64,000 bases of DNA from Proteiniphilum sp. UBA4977 (GTDB taxonomy: Bacteria > Bacteroidota > Bacteroidia > Bacteroidales > Dysgonomonadaceae): assembly GCA_002398565.1 (NCBI GenBank), contig DGZP01000112.1, positions 1 to 64,000 of the forward strand, read 5' to 3'. How positions within the stretch are numbered: the first letter of the stretch is position 1; each line of letters starts with the position of its first letter. Made by a program: the position numbers and the translations under genes. The notes beneath the pieces are model-generated. The model did not search any database and was not told where the DNA came from. It worked only from the letters and a program-made list of their open reading frames with translations. This document shows, in pieces, positions 1 through 9,090 of the stretch.

Positions 1-338
1 AGCGTGTATTGTGACTCTTGAATAATAAGCGGTGCATCGCCCGGTAAAATTTTGGCGTCTTTGTTTTTCCAGGGATACATGCCGGTCATCAACGCATAAC
101 GGCTTGGCGTGGACGTGGCTGAAGTGGCGTAACCGTTCATGAATTTTACCCCCTCATTGCCCAAACGGTCAATATTCGGGGTATGGATCGTTTGCGCACC
201 ATAAGCACTCACATCGCCGTAACCCAGGTCATCTGCCAGAATAACAATGATGTTCGGCTTCACCTCTTTCTCCTTCGCACAACCGATGAAACTCAAAGCT
301 CCGGCAGTGCATAATGTCAATTTTGATCTGGTGTTCAT
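1..338 (-). CDS. S1-type sulfatase lipoprotein, N-terminal part only (cut by window edge)
   Basis: The first 112 codons of a sulfatase are visible; the rest lies beyond position 1. Translation from the ATG at 338 gives a lipoprotein signal ending in SFIGC (Cys20), so the enzyme is probably anchored in the envelope. The metal-binding start ILADDLGYGD (Asp36, Asp37) and the sulfatase signature STPSRYALMTG follow. Ser76 is the residue expected to become formylglycine, so this is a Ser-type enzyme that needs a radical-SAM maturase. It follows the sulfatase at 405-2033 after a 66-base gap on the same strand. Sulfatase membership is clear; the sulfate position and sugar cannot be told from this fragment. 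Confidence 0.9.
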   Translation of the reverse strand, partial: MNTRSKLTLCTAGALSFIGCAKEKEVKPNIIVILADDLGYGDVSAYGAQTIHTPNIDRLGNEGVKFMNGYATSATSTPSRYALMTGMYPWKNKDAKILPGDAPLIIQESQYT

Positions 339-404
339 TGTATAGATATTTTTCTGAAATATACTTGTTTTTTGAAAGAATTACAACTATAACTCCGATT
401 TATT

Positions 405-2033
405 CTATTTACCTTCCTCCTTTTTGTAAGTCTCATAATCTGTCGGATTTACCCATGGTGTTAGTTTCCATGGCTCCCTGATCGTACCGTCCATCACGTC
501 CTCATAAAAATTCCAGAATGAAGGGTCGCTATAAGGATAACGGTCAAAAACATCACCATCCCCTGTCACTCTTGGGTCTTTCTGCTCACGTAATTGCAAA
601 AATAACAATTTCCGGAGTTCTTTTTGTTTTGCGGCATACTCTTCTTCACCGGCAAGATTTTCCACGCAGAAAGGATCCTCCCGAAGGTTATAAAGTTCTT
701 CCGCCGAACGCAAACCCATGGAAAGTTCGTAATACGAACTGTCAACACCACCGCGCATCATTTCTAAAATGAGTGTCTTGGTAGGGGAACCGTCGATATC
801 CAGATAACCCGTTTCAGGATTTCCGGCGGGCATCAAATGGGGTTTCAGGTTTTTAATATACAGAAAATCATCTGAAATAATAGCTCTTATGGGATAGCCC
901 TGATTACCGGGCCGGCCAATATCGTCACGTTCCCGTCCAAGCAATGTATAGGTTCTTGCGGGATCCACATGGCCATCCAATGGACTTTTAAAAATATTCA
1001 CAAGGCTCTTGCCGGGTGAGGGATGCATCCCGGAGAGGCGCCATGGTATTCCTGCCACTTCAAGGATTGTAGGCGCGAAATCGACAAAATTGACAAGGTC
1101 GTTAATTTTCCGTCCGGGCCGGTTTATTCCGTTTTTCCACATGACCGCCAACGGAAGATGATGCGAATATTCATAATTATTGGCTTTAGCGCGGGGAAAA
1201 GGCATGCCGTTGTCGGAAGTGATGATAATGATGGTATTGTCTAGAATTCCTCTTCTTTCGAGTTCCCCAATCATCTTCCCGATTTGTTTGTCAAAATATT
1301 CTATCTCGAATGCATAATCGAGCATGTCGGTACGGACTTCCTCCGCATCGGGCCAGAAAGGGGGCACTTCGCCAATCATCTCCTTTCTTTTTCCTCCTTC
1401 AGCGATACCCGAACCATATTCGTAGGGCCTATGTGGCTCCCGGGCTCCGAACCAAAAGAACCATGGTTTTTCCCCGGCCTCACTTCCATCAAGGAAATCG
1501 ATAAAATTGGCAGCATAGTCTTCTTTGCTTATTGAAGCTGTCGGGGGATTCGTATTACGTTTATTGTAAGGTTTTCCCGTCAACAACCTTCGTTGTCCGC
1601 CGACCATACCCGGATTGCCGGGCGCCCATCCTTTACCCGTATAACCCACTATATAGCCGTTATCGGAAAGGGCTTCGGTGAAGACTTTGAATTCGGCGGG
1701 AAAATTGGTGATATGATTTCCCCCGTCTTTTAACTGCCATGAGTAGCGGCCCGTAAGGATGCTCGCTCGTGATGGAGCGGACTTCGCATTAGACGTATAA
1801 CAATTATTGAAGAATAGGCCTTCTGAAGCTACTTTATCAAAAACAGGCGTTTCAACCCATGTACAGCCTGCCGCACCAAAGTGATGGAATGACGCGTCGT
1901 CCGCAATGCAGAATAAGATATTGGGCGTCTGCCTGTTATTCGTATCTTTCTGGGCATACATAAGCAAGTGCCCGGGAATGAACGCTGATACAGTCAGTGT
2001 TTTTATCATTGTTGATTTATAATTTGCTCTCAT
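405..2033 (-). CDS. S1-type sulfatase, N-sulfoglucosamine-sulfohydrolase-like group
   Basis: A 542-residue secreted sulfatase. The metal-binding motif CIADDAS (Asp45, Asp46) is followed by the signature KSAPSRASILTG, with Ser85 as the formylglycine precursor. A later SDNGMPFPRAK block supplies the second Asp/Asn metal ligand pair and looks like the SGSH-type group rather than the arylsulfatase A type. That group is broad in bacteria, so N-desulfation should not be assumed. The hydrophobic segment fits better if translation starts at Met9 (about 2009) than at Met1. It lies 16 bases after the GH2 gene, which suggests co-transcription. It probably removes sulfate so that the neighbouring galactosidases can act. 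Confidence 0.92.
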   Translation of the reverse strand: MRANYKSTMIKTLTVSAFIPGHLLMYAQKDTNNRQTPNILFCIADDASFHHFGAAGCTWVETPVFDKVASEGLFFNNCYTSNAKSAPSRASILTGRYSWQLKDGGNHITNFPAEFKVFTEALSDNGYIVGYTGKGWAPGNPGMVGGQRRLLTGKPYNKRNTNPPTASISKEDYAANFIDFLDGSEAGEKPWFFWFGAREPHRPYEYGSGIAEGGKRKEMIGEVPPFWPDAEEVRTDMLDYAFEIEYFDKQIGKMIGELERRGILDNTIIIITSDNGMPFPRAKANNYEYSHHLPLAVMWKNGINRPGRKINDLVNFVDFAPTILEVAGIPWRLSGMHPSPGKSLVNIFKSPLDGHVDPARTYTLLGRERDDIGRPGNQGYPIRAIISDDFLYIKNLKPHLMPAGNPETGYLDIDGSPTKTLILEMMRGGVDSSYYELSMGLRSAEELYNLREDPFCVENLAGEEEYAAKQKELRKLLFLQLREQKDPRVTGDGDVFDRYPYSDPSFWNFYEDVMDGTIREPWKLTPWVNPTDYETYKKEEGK

Positions 2034-2049
2034 ATGACTGATTTATTTT

Positions 2050-4458
2050 TTATTCCGGGAAATAGGCAATAACCGTCACTTCGTCACCTTTAATATTATC
2101 CGAACTGATTTTGACTCCGATATCTTCCTTTTTACCAGTAGCCTGTACTATTACCAAGGCCAATCCGTTGAACAGCGTTCGCTGTCTTGTTTCCATGAAT
2201 GATCCCACATACTTGGGGTCACCGTTGTCAATTCCCAACAGCCGTCCTCCCGACACTTCCACGTTAAAGGCAGTATTGGCGTTTGGCACCGGACGTCCCT
2301 GCCCGTCCTTTACACTGATGACAAAATGGACCACATCCCGGTTATTCGCCCGGATAGTCTTAGCATCGGCTTCGATTGAAAAAGCTGCAGGCTCTCCTGC
2401 TGTAACAACCTCTTTTTCCGCCACTTTCTTTCCTTTCCTGTATCCTACGGCTTTCAATATCCCCGGCTCATACCTGATATCATTCCATTCCAGATGCATA
2501 ATATCACCGTTAAACCGTTTTCGTCCCTGCGATTTTCCGTTCAGGAAAAGCTCCACTTCGTCACAATTCGTGTAACACCAGACAGGAGTGATCTCTCCCT
2601 CGCGTCCCATCCAGTTCCAATGAGGCAGGAGGTGTAAAGTAATATCCTTTTCATTCCACACACTCCTATAAAAATAGTAGGCATCCTTGGGAAAACCACA
2701 CGCGTCAATGGCGCCGAAATCGGAATATTTAGTGGGCCACGGCCACGACGTTTCCCCCAGATAATCAATTCCTGTCCAGATAAACATTCCTGACACATAA
2801 TCCAGATCCCGTGTCACTTTCCACTCATTTTCCTGTCCATATATTCTTGTCCGGGCATCATAGGAAGAGAAATACTCATCCTTGGTCCGGACTATCCTAT
2901 AGTTGTCAGGTACAGGGAAAGAATAGTATCCCCGTGTGGAATTTCCACGGGTATTTTCTGTCCCGATCACCCTACGGTAAGGATATTTGATCCTGTCGGG
3001 CTCATACATCTGAAACTGATGCCCGTAGTTGTAACCTACCACATCAAATTCATCGGCAAAACCGGTTATATTGGCTTCTTTATGTTTATTGTTTCCACAG
3101 GTAACAAAACGGGATGGATCTTCCTTATGGCATATATCGACCAGTTCCCGGGCAATATCCTTTCCATTGGGAAAAGCCTGTTCCATAATTTCATTTCCTA
3201 CGCTCCATAAAATTATAGACGGATGGTTTCTATCCCGGCGAATTATATCTGTCAAGTCCCGGGCATGCCATTCATCCCAATATTGATGATAACCAAAGGG
3301 AACCTTATCTAATTTATGGACAGTCCATTCATCAAAGATTTCATCCATCACCATCATGCCCATGCGGTCACACAGTTCGTAAAAGGCAGGGTCAAAGGGA
3401 TTATGCCCCGTACGGATTGCATTACAGCCCATCTCTTTCAGCAGTTTGATACGTCTTTCCCACACCATCGGGGGAACAGCCGCACCCAGCATGCCGGCGT
3501 CGTGGTGCAGGCAGACACCTTTCAATTTCATCCTTGTGCCGTTCAGGGAGAACCCCTTATCCTTATCGAATGTAACTGTGCGTATGCCAAAATTATTGAG
3601 CATGTTGTCGTATTCCTTTTCCCTGTTCCCTACGATGGTCTTTAAAATATATAGATTGGGGTTATCAATATCCCACAGTTTGGGGTTCTCTATTTTCACC
3701 ATTTGGGAGAATTCCTGCTCCTTGTTCGCGGCAACCGAATAATCATCCTGTTGCTCTGCCACGATATTCCCTTTTTCATCCAGAATCTGCTGGACAATAC
3801 TTATATGTTGGACCTCCGGATAATCATTCGTCAATGTGGTATTGACTTTAGCAAAGGCGTATTCCTTTTCCACGACAGGGGTTGAGACGAATACACCCCA
3901 TTGTTTTATGTGCAACGTATCGGTCAATACTATCCTGACAGGGCGGTAAATACCCGAACCTGAATACCAGCGGCAGTTAGGCATATCCCTGTTGGTAACG
4001 CGAACGGCTATTAAATTTTCCTCCCCGTAGTTAAGCCACCGGCTTATTTCATAGGAGAAGCTCACCCAGCCATTGGGACGTTTCCCTAGCAGTATCCCAT
4101 TGATAAAAACCTCACTATTTTGGTATACACCGTCAAATTCTATAAATACCTTTTTTCCCTGCCATTCCCCGGGAACATCCAGGATCTTCTGATACAACGC
4201 CCGTCCTCCCGGCAAGTATGCTCCCGAAGATCCGGAGGTGTTATTCTCGTTGAACGGGCCTTCTATACTCCAGTCATGGGGAAGATTCACAACCCTCCCT
4301 CGTTTATTTGGACGACCTTCACTCCATGGGGTATAGGGATTAAAAAAATACCATTCTTCATTTAAATCAATCACTGTCCGTGAGTTTGCATTCATATTTT
4401 CCAAGGGGAAAAGAACAGATAATAACAAAAACAAAAAAGCGTTCCTACACATTGTCAT
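2050..4458 (-). CDS. GH2 family beta-glycosidase (beta-galactosidase-like), secreted
   Basis: This 802-residue protein has the GH2 layout: a signal peptide (about 1-25), a jelly-roll sugar-binding domain (about 28-180, with NLPHDWSIEGPF), an Ig-like domain (about 190-300), a TIM barrel (about 300-590) and C-terminal Ig-like domains. The barrel carries the acid/base Glu423 in ILWSVGNEI and the likely nucleophile Glu501 in VIGTEN. An HNPFDPAFYELCDRMG stretch is typical of bacterial beta-galactosidase-like members. The family also includes beta-glucuronidases and beta-mannosidases, so the sugar is inferred from the GH27/GH110/GH43 neighbours. It lies 27 bases downstream of a sulfatase and probably shares its transcript. 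Confidence 0.93.
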   Translation of the reverse strand: MTMCRNAFLFLLLSVLFPLENMNANSRTVIDLNEEWYFFNPYTPWSEGRPNKRGRVVNLPHDWSIEGPFNENNTSGSSGAYLPGGRALYQKILDVPGEWQGKKVFIEFDGVYQNSEVFINGILLGKRPNGWVSFSYEISRWLNYGEENLIAVRVTNRDMPNCRWYSGSGIYRPVRIVLTDTLHIKQWGVFVSTPVVEKEYAFAKVNTTLTNDYPEVQHISIVQQILDEKGNIVAEQQDDYSVAANKEQEFSQMVKIENPKLWDIDNPNLYILKTIVGNREKEYDNMLNNFGIRTVTFDKDKGFSLNGTRMKLKGVCLHHDAGMLGAAVPPMVWERRIKLLKEMGCNAIRTGHNPFDPAFYELCDRMGMMVMDEIFDEWTVHKLDKVPFGYHQYWDEWHARDLTDIIRRDRNHPSIILWSVGNEIMEQAFPNGKDIARELVDICHKEDPSRFVTCGNNKHKEANITGFADEFDVVGYNYGHQFQMYEPDRIKYPYRRVIGTENTRGNSTRGYYSFPVPDNYRIVRTKDEYFSSYDARTRIYGQENEWKVTRDLDYVSGMFIWTGIDYLGETSWPWPTKYSDFGAIDACGFPKDAYYFYRSVWNEKDITLHLLPHWNWMGREGEITPVWCYTNCDEVELFLNGKSQGRKRFNGDIMHLEWNDIRYEPGILKAVGYRKGKKVAEKEVVTAGEPAAFSIEADAKTIRANNRDVVHFVISVKDGQGRPVPNANTAFNVEVSGGRLLGIDNGDPKYVGSFMETRQRTLFNGLALVIVQATGKKEDIGVKISSDNIKGDEVTVIAYFPE

Positions 4459-4485
4459 ATTCTATCAATTAACCATTAATTTACT

Positions 4486-5877
4486 TTAGTTATCGCCAGC
4501 AAGTACTTCCTCTTCCCACTTAGTCAATTCCTTTTTTAACCGTTTTGACATCTTCGGGGAGGAATCCATCAAGTTATTCTGTTCCCCGATATCCTTCCGA
4601 AGATTATATAACTCAAATTTGCCACTATGGTATGTCTTTAACTTCCAATCTCCCTGAATGACTGCTGCGTACTGGTCTTCATAGCTTCTAAAAAAATACA
4701 GGTTACGGTCTTTTATTCTCCCGCCTTTTAATAAGGGTAGCAAACTGACACCATTGATTCCTTTATCCTTACACTTTTTTCCAGATGCAATTTCAATCAG
4801 GGTTGGATAAACATCGATGGATTGAACCGGCACATCACATGTAGACCCCCCTTTTGTTATATTTGGATAATACACGATAAAAGGCACCCTTGCCCCTCCT
4901 TCTCCAAGGGTATTTCCTCCAATTTTCCCTCCTGAAAGCGGACCGTTCTCAAAAAAACCACCTTGATCGGATAGAAACAGAATAACGGTATTCTCATCCA
5001 ATTCTTTTTCTTTCAGAACCTTTCTGATCCGTCCAACCGATTCATCTACCGCACTGACCTGAGCCGCATATTCAGCATATTTTCCTTCCAGTCCCTCTTT
5101 TTTATACTTTTCCACCAAATCTTTCCGACCGACAAACGGACTATGGACATTGTAATACCACAACGAAATCAAAAACGGTCTATCCTGATCATAGGACGTA
5201 ATAAACTGTTCCGTCATATCAGTCAGCACATCCGTCAAATATGCATCTTTTCCCGTGTTGGCTAATGGGTTGAGCGGAATAAAGTAGGGCTGATAATAAC
5301 TCTTTGGATGCCCATAATTACTTGTGCCGAGTTGCTCGTCAAATCCCTGTCGTACCGGGTGAAACTCTTCAGATCCCAAATGCCATTTGCCTACATGCAC
5401 GTTATAATAACCTAATTCCCTTAGCCGTTCAGCATAGGTGATCTCCTCCAATGGTAACCAATTTCTTGATGGCATCCGAGCAGGATCATCCTCCCACAAA
5501 TGAAAAGGCTCTTTGGTACGGCCTTCAGAATCAAAGTCATATTTCTTCTCTTCCGGAATATGGCGTACCATTCGAAACCTCACAGGTTCCTTACCCGTCA
5601 ATAGTGAAGCGCGGCTTGGACTGCTCGTGGGTGTAGCAATGTAAGCACGGCTAAAATCCATACCCTCTTCCTTTAACTGGTCGATATTTGGTGTATGAAA
5701 AACCGGGTTTCGGTAGCCAAGATCCGCCCAACCCAGATCATCCACAAAAAAGATAAGTATGTTGGGTTTATCTTTTTTTCGTGATTTATCATCTGCAGAT
5801 GGAGATGCAGTGACCTTGAAAAAATTTAGTGGTAGCAGCACTAATAATATTGTCTTGAGTGAACGCATAATTTTCAT
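4486..5877 (-). CDS. S1-type sulfatase
   Basis: A 463-residue secreted sulfatase with an N-terminal hydrophobic signal (about 1-24). FFVDDLGWADLG gives the metal-binding Asp46 and Asp47. The signature is SSPSRASLLTG, with Ser85 as formylglycine precursor. The substrate-side His/Lys region appears as GKWHLG, and the second metal ligands as FLSDQGG. This Asp-Gln pair replaces the common Asp-Asn, a substitution also found in other sulfatase groups. A GEGGARVPFIVYYP block shows it is full length. It sits between the GH110 and GH2 genes, so it probably desulfates an oligosaccharide passed to these exo-enzymes. The sugar and sulfate position are not known. Confidence 0.92.
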   Translation of the reverse strand: MKIMRSLKTILLVLLPLNFFKVTASPSADDKSRKKDKPNILIFFVDDLGWADLGYRNPVFHTPNIDQLKEEGMDFSRAYIATPTSSPSRASLLTGKEPVRFRMVRHIPEEKKYDFDSEGRTKEPFHLWEDDPARMPSRNWLPLEEITYAERLRELGYYNVHVGKWHLGSEEFHPVRQGFDEQLGTSNYGHPKSYYQPYFIPLNPLANTGKDAYLTDVLTDMTEQFITSYDQDRPFLISLWYYNVHSPFVGRKDLVEKYKKEGLEGKYAEYAAQVSAVDESVGRIRKVLKEKELDENTVILFLSDQGGFFENGPLSGGKIGGNTLGEGGARVPFIVYYPNITKGGSTCDVPVQSIDVYPTLIEIASGKKCKDKGINGVSLLPLLKGGRIKDRNLYFFRSYEDQYAAVIQGDWKLKTYHSGKFELYNLRKDIGEQNNLMDSSPKMSKRLKKELTKWEEEVLAGDN

Positions 5878-5958
5878 TGATTCAAATTAAACGATTTTAT
5901 ATGCAACCAATCTCACATGTATTTTCCTACATCTGCCACAACGTACTATTACACACTT

Positions 5959-7821
5959 CTATTGTGTGTAAAAATACCGGTTCGGATTTTCAATTATTTT
6001 ATCGAGGAAGCCGCGTTGTCTTCCTAATCGTATATTTCCACAATGCTCGGCACTCACCTCTGCATCTCTTGTTCCTTCAAAAGTATTACCTTGTATATCC
6101 ACTCTTTTACAATATTGGAAGTCAAAGAATGAAAGTCCCTTAAAAATAGGCTCATAATCCCTGCTTTGGATAAAAGTATTATTTCTTATTATCAGATCTT
6201 CCACATTTAGTCCGTAGATAACCTGATTATCAAAGGTACGCACCGTGTTATTTTCAAAAACTATACGGCCGTGGTAATACCCCCTGCCTCTATATTCCGG
6301 TGCAATTTCCGGTGATATCTGCAGTACCGATTGGGGTTTACCGCCTCCTTTCCCCATATTAACGAAGGTATTGTTACGGATAACCACATCCGACACATTT
6401 CCGGACTCACACCATTTATTGGCATCCCCGGCAATCAATACCCCGGCCATCATGGAATCGAAATAATTATGCTCGATCATTACAGGTTTATTGGTCGAAA
6501 TCAGGATACTTCTGGCACGGTTATTCCTCACGATACAGTTTTGCATTACCACGGAGGCGCAATTACTCAGGTTTTCCACTGCCAGGCTTTTTTCCAGATC
6601 GGGGAAACTGTTATCGGCATAGATCAACCCGTAATTATGGTTCACCCATTGTATATCTTTTACCGTAAAAGTATGCACCGGCAGTAAAGTATTGCTGTCA
6701 ATCAGACGCAAGGTATCCCCTTTTTGTGCAAAGCTAAATCCCTCCTGCTGAAAATGGCCGAATTGCACCGCTAAACAGTCACCGGACAGATCCACCACTT
6801 TCATATAGGTTCCATGCACATTGGTGGCATCATCCAGCATATTTTCAAAAAGACAATTTTCGAAATGAATCAACCCTTTACAATTCACAAAATGTGTAGC
6901 ATCAGCCGAAGAGGAAACAATCCGGTTACTCCCCGGCCGTAAACGGACATTAAAACCTTTCAATGTCACATTTTCCGTATTTTCAGCGATAAGGGCCATT
7001 GCGCCGGACATGTAAATATTGATCTCTTCCAAAGCAATACCGGTACTGGCATGAAGAATGATACCGGGAAACACCCTGTTTCTTCCGTGAGGCCCCTTAT
7101 CCGTATAAATAGAACCCACAGGGGGAACTTCCTCCATATTTCCCTGCAAACGGATAATATTATCCCCTATACTTTCGGCCAACAGTTCATTACGCCGATA
7201 AGTATGATGGTATTTATAGGTACGATAATAGGGAGCACCTGTCACGGGGTTGAAAACGATATTTTCCCCGGCAGGCAATTCCCAGTCATAACCGCCAAAA
7301 AAAAGCCTGTTGTCCCATATTTTGTACCGGATGTCATTGCTTACCCTTATATCAAAGGTCTTTCTTGCAGCGTCGTTAGCAATTACCTCTCCTTCAAATA
7401 TAAAAGAGTGGTCATAATCCATGTTAATACCGGATATGGAAATATCCCTTGCTTCATTTACGTAAAAAGGCACAATGGAACCATGGAACATGAATTCTGC
7501 CCCAGCACCTTCAATCCGCACATTCTTCATGCCGGAAAGATTGAAAGCTACCCGCTTGTAACCATTGTCGTTATTCGATACACAGATATACAATCCTTCT
7601 GCTTTCTCGGGGTAGAAATGGTATACTCCCTCTTCAAATTCCAGTACAATATTCCCCGGTTTGTTATTTTCAAGTATCTTCCTGATTCGAGTGGTGAAAT
7701 CAACATTGTCCTGATGGGGAATTTTGATTCGATTCACAGCAAAAGTTGTTGCACCCGAACAGATAATAAAGTACAGGCAAAATATATATTTGATGTAAGG
7801 ATATTTCTTTCTAATGTTCAT
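5959..7821 (-). CDS. GH110 alpha-1,3-galactosidase, right-handed beta-helix
   Basis: A 620-residue secreted protein (hydrophobic signal about 10-29) made of parallel beta-helix repeats (SGINMDYDH, IRNNTFVNMG, FENNTVRTF). The catalytic region reads SSSADATHF then LDDATNVHGTY, placing Asp307, Asp330 and Asp331. Their spacing of 23 and 1 matches what I recall for the GH110 Asp triad in PdGH110B (321, 344, 345). GH110 enzymes remove terminal alpha-1,3-linked galactose, known from blood-group B glycans and from carrageenan-type galactans. Length fits the family at about 600 residues. It lies between a GH43 and a sulfatase gene. The family call is strong; the natural substrate here is inferred. Confidence 0.87.
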   Translation of the reverse strand: MNIRKKYPYIKYIFCLYFIICSGATTFAVNRIKIPHQDNVDFTTRIRKILENNKPGNIVLEFEEGVYHFYPEKAEGLYICVSNNDNGYKRVAFNLSGMKNVRIEGAGAEFMFHGSIVPFYVNEARDISISGINMDYDHSFIFEGEVIANDAARKTFDIRVSNDIRYKIWDNRLFFGGYDWELPAGENIVFNPVTGAPYYRTYKYHHTYRRNELLAESIGDNIIRLQGNMEEVPPVGSIYTDKGPHGRNRVFPGIILHASTGIALEEINIYMSGAMALIAENTENVTLKGFNVRLRPGSNRIVSSSADATHFVNCKGLIHFENCLFENMLDDATNVHGTYMKVVDLSGDCLAVQFGHFQQEGFSFAQKGDTLRLIDSNTLLPVHTFTVKDIQWVNHNYGLIYADNSFPDLEKSLAVENLSNCASVVMQNCIVRNNRARSILISTNKPVMIEHNYFDSMMAGVLIAGDANKWCESGNVSDVVIRNNTFVNMGKGGGKPQSVLQISPEIAPEYRGRGYYHGRIVFENNTVRTFDNQVIYGLNVEDLIIRNNTFIQSRDYEPIFKGLSFFDFQYCKRVDIQGNTFEGTRDAEVSAEHCGNIRLGRQRGFLDKIIENPNRYFYTQ

Positions 7822-7848
7822 ATCATCCAGTTATTGAAAATTACTTTC

Positions 7849-8994
7849 TTATTCATTCATATCATCCAGCGACCATCTATCTTTCCATTCAATAGTAAAG
7901 CCATCGTCAGTAAAATTAACGGGAAGCCAGACATAGGTACCCTTGATCGGGTTTTCAGGACGCCAGCGGTCACCCATATAAATATACTTGTCCGTACCGG
8001 TCACTTGCAGCACGAAAGTACTCTGGGACTCAAAAGTAGTCTCGTCACCCTCCCCTATGCAGGGATTCCCCAATTCTTTCCATTCCCCGAATATTGAATC
8101 GGCAACCGCAGAGCGTGCAGCGTTGGGAGCCCAACCGGTACACCCCGACATGATCAGGTAATATTTCCCATCTTTCTTGAACATGGCGGGAGCTTCCATA
8201 AAGCGGTCGGCAAAAACACGTACATATTGCCCCGTGTGGCTTGTATAGTTCTCGTCAAGCAAGGCTATGTGCAGGGTACTGTTTTCTTCAGAAGAGTAGA
8301 TATGGTAGGCTTTCCCGTCATCATCCCTGAACAGGGTCATATCTCTTGCCATCTGTCCCTTCTCGAGATCACGCTTTACCAGGTTCAACTCGTGGGTTGG
8401 GCTGGATATGCTTCCACCGGTGAAAACGGCTCCATCTATATTTACCGGTTTTATTTTTAAACTATCGGGATAATTTAACGGCCAATGGCCGGCATTGGGC
8501 CTTACAGATTTCAGGTAGGTATAAGGGCCCGTGACCTTGTCACTAGTGGCAATCCCACTCAATGCACTGGAGTATTTCAACCCCTTTAATTCCAGGTGGA
8601 ACCACATCACAAACTTATTTGTTTTCTCGTTGTAAATCACTTTCGGCCGCTCGATAATGGATCCCTTCTCGATATCGCTACCGGAACCTTCCGGCATTAC
8701 ACCCAGGGCAATACCCTCATCCTTCCAGTTGTACAAGTCTTCCGACGAATAGCAGTGTACCCCGACCTGCGCCCGGTTACCCTCCTTTCCTTCTATCTTG
8801 TGTTCCCCGAACCAGTAATAAATACCCTCGTGGTACAATATCCCCCCACCATGCGCGTTGATATGGTTTCCATCCGTATCTTTCCACTCGGCACCGGGAA
8901 TGAATACATTGTCTGTTTCGACTTTCTTTTGTGCACAGGCTCCAATTGCCAGCAATAATATCCCTAAAATTAATACTTTTTTTAACTGATTCAT
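7849..8994 (-). CDS. GH43 lipoprotein resembling exo-beta-1,3-galactanases
   Basis: A 381-residue lipoprotein (lipobox LLAIGAC, Cys20) with a five-bladed beta-propeller. The start WKDTDGNHINAHGGGI and YYWFGEH are hallmarks of the GH43 group containing exo-beta-1,3-galactanases (subfamily 24 or a close relative). That group lacks the usual Asp base; I recall Pc1,3Gal43A using Glu102, Glu208 and Gln263. Candidates here are Glu115 (IIERPK), Glu267 (FMEAPAMF) and Gln324 (FESQSTFV). The enzyme would shorten beta-1,3-galactan chains from the non-reducing end. It is 27 bases upstream of GH110. Family confidence is high and the subfamily assignment moderate. Confidence 0.82.
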   Translation of the reverse strand: MNQLKKVLILGILLLAIGACAQKKVETDNVFIPGAEWKDTDGNHINAHGGGILYHEGIYYWFGEHKIEGKEGNRAQVGVHCYSSEDLYNWKDEGIALGVMPEGSGSDIEKGSIIERPKVIYNEKTNKFVMWFHLELKGLKYSSALSGIATSDKVTGPYTYLKSVRPNAGHWPLNYPDSLKIKPVNIDGAVFTGGSISSPTHELNLVKRDLEKGQMARDMTLFRDDDGKAYHIYSSEENSTLHIALLDENYTSHTGQYVRVFADRFMEAPAMFKKDGKYYLIMSGCTGWAPNAARSAVADSIFGEWKELGNPCIGEGDETTFESQSTFVLQVTGTDKYIYMGDRWRPENPIKGTYVWLPVNFTDDGFTIEWKDRWSLDDMNE

Positions 8995-9090
8995 TTTTTT
9001 GATAGCTTGTTTCTTTTCCTGATAGTTTAGCTCATTCTACTTATATATATAGAATTTTCCAATTGATCGATTTCCGGATATACCGGTCCT

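Noticed and set aside
5949..5971. 8-bp inverted repeat TTACACAC/GTGTGTAA at the end of the GH110 gene
   Set aside because: No T-run follows on either strand and part of the stem is coding. I do not call it a terminator.
7051..8097. Long plus-strand open frame of 348 codons
   Set aside because: It lies opposite the GH110 and GH43 genes, which have clear family motifs. The translated product has no recognisable motif and the frame spans two minus-strand genes.
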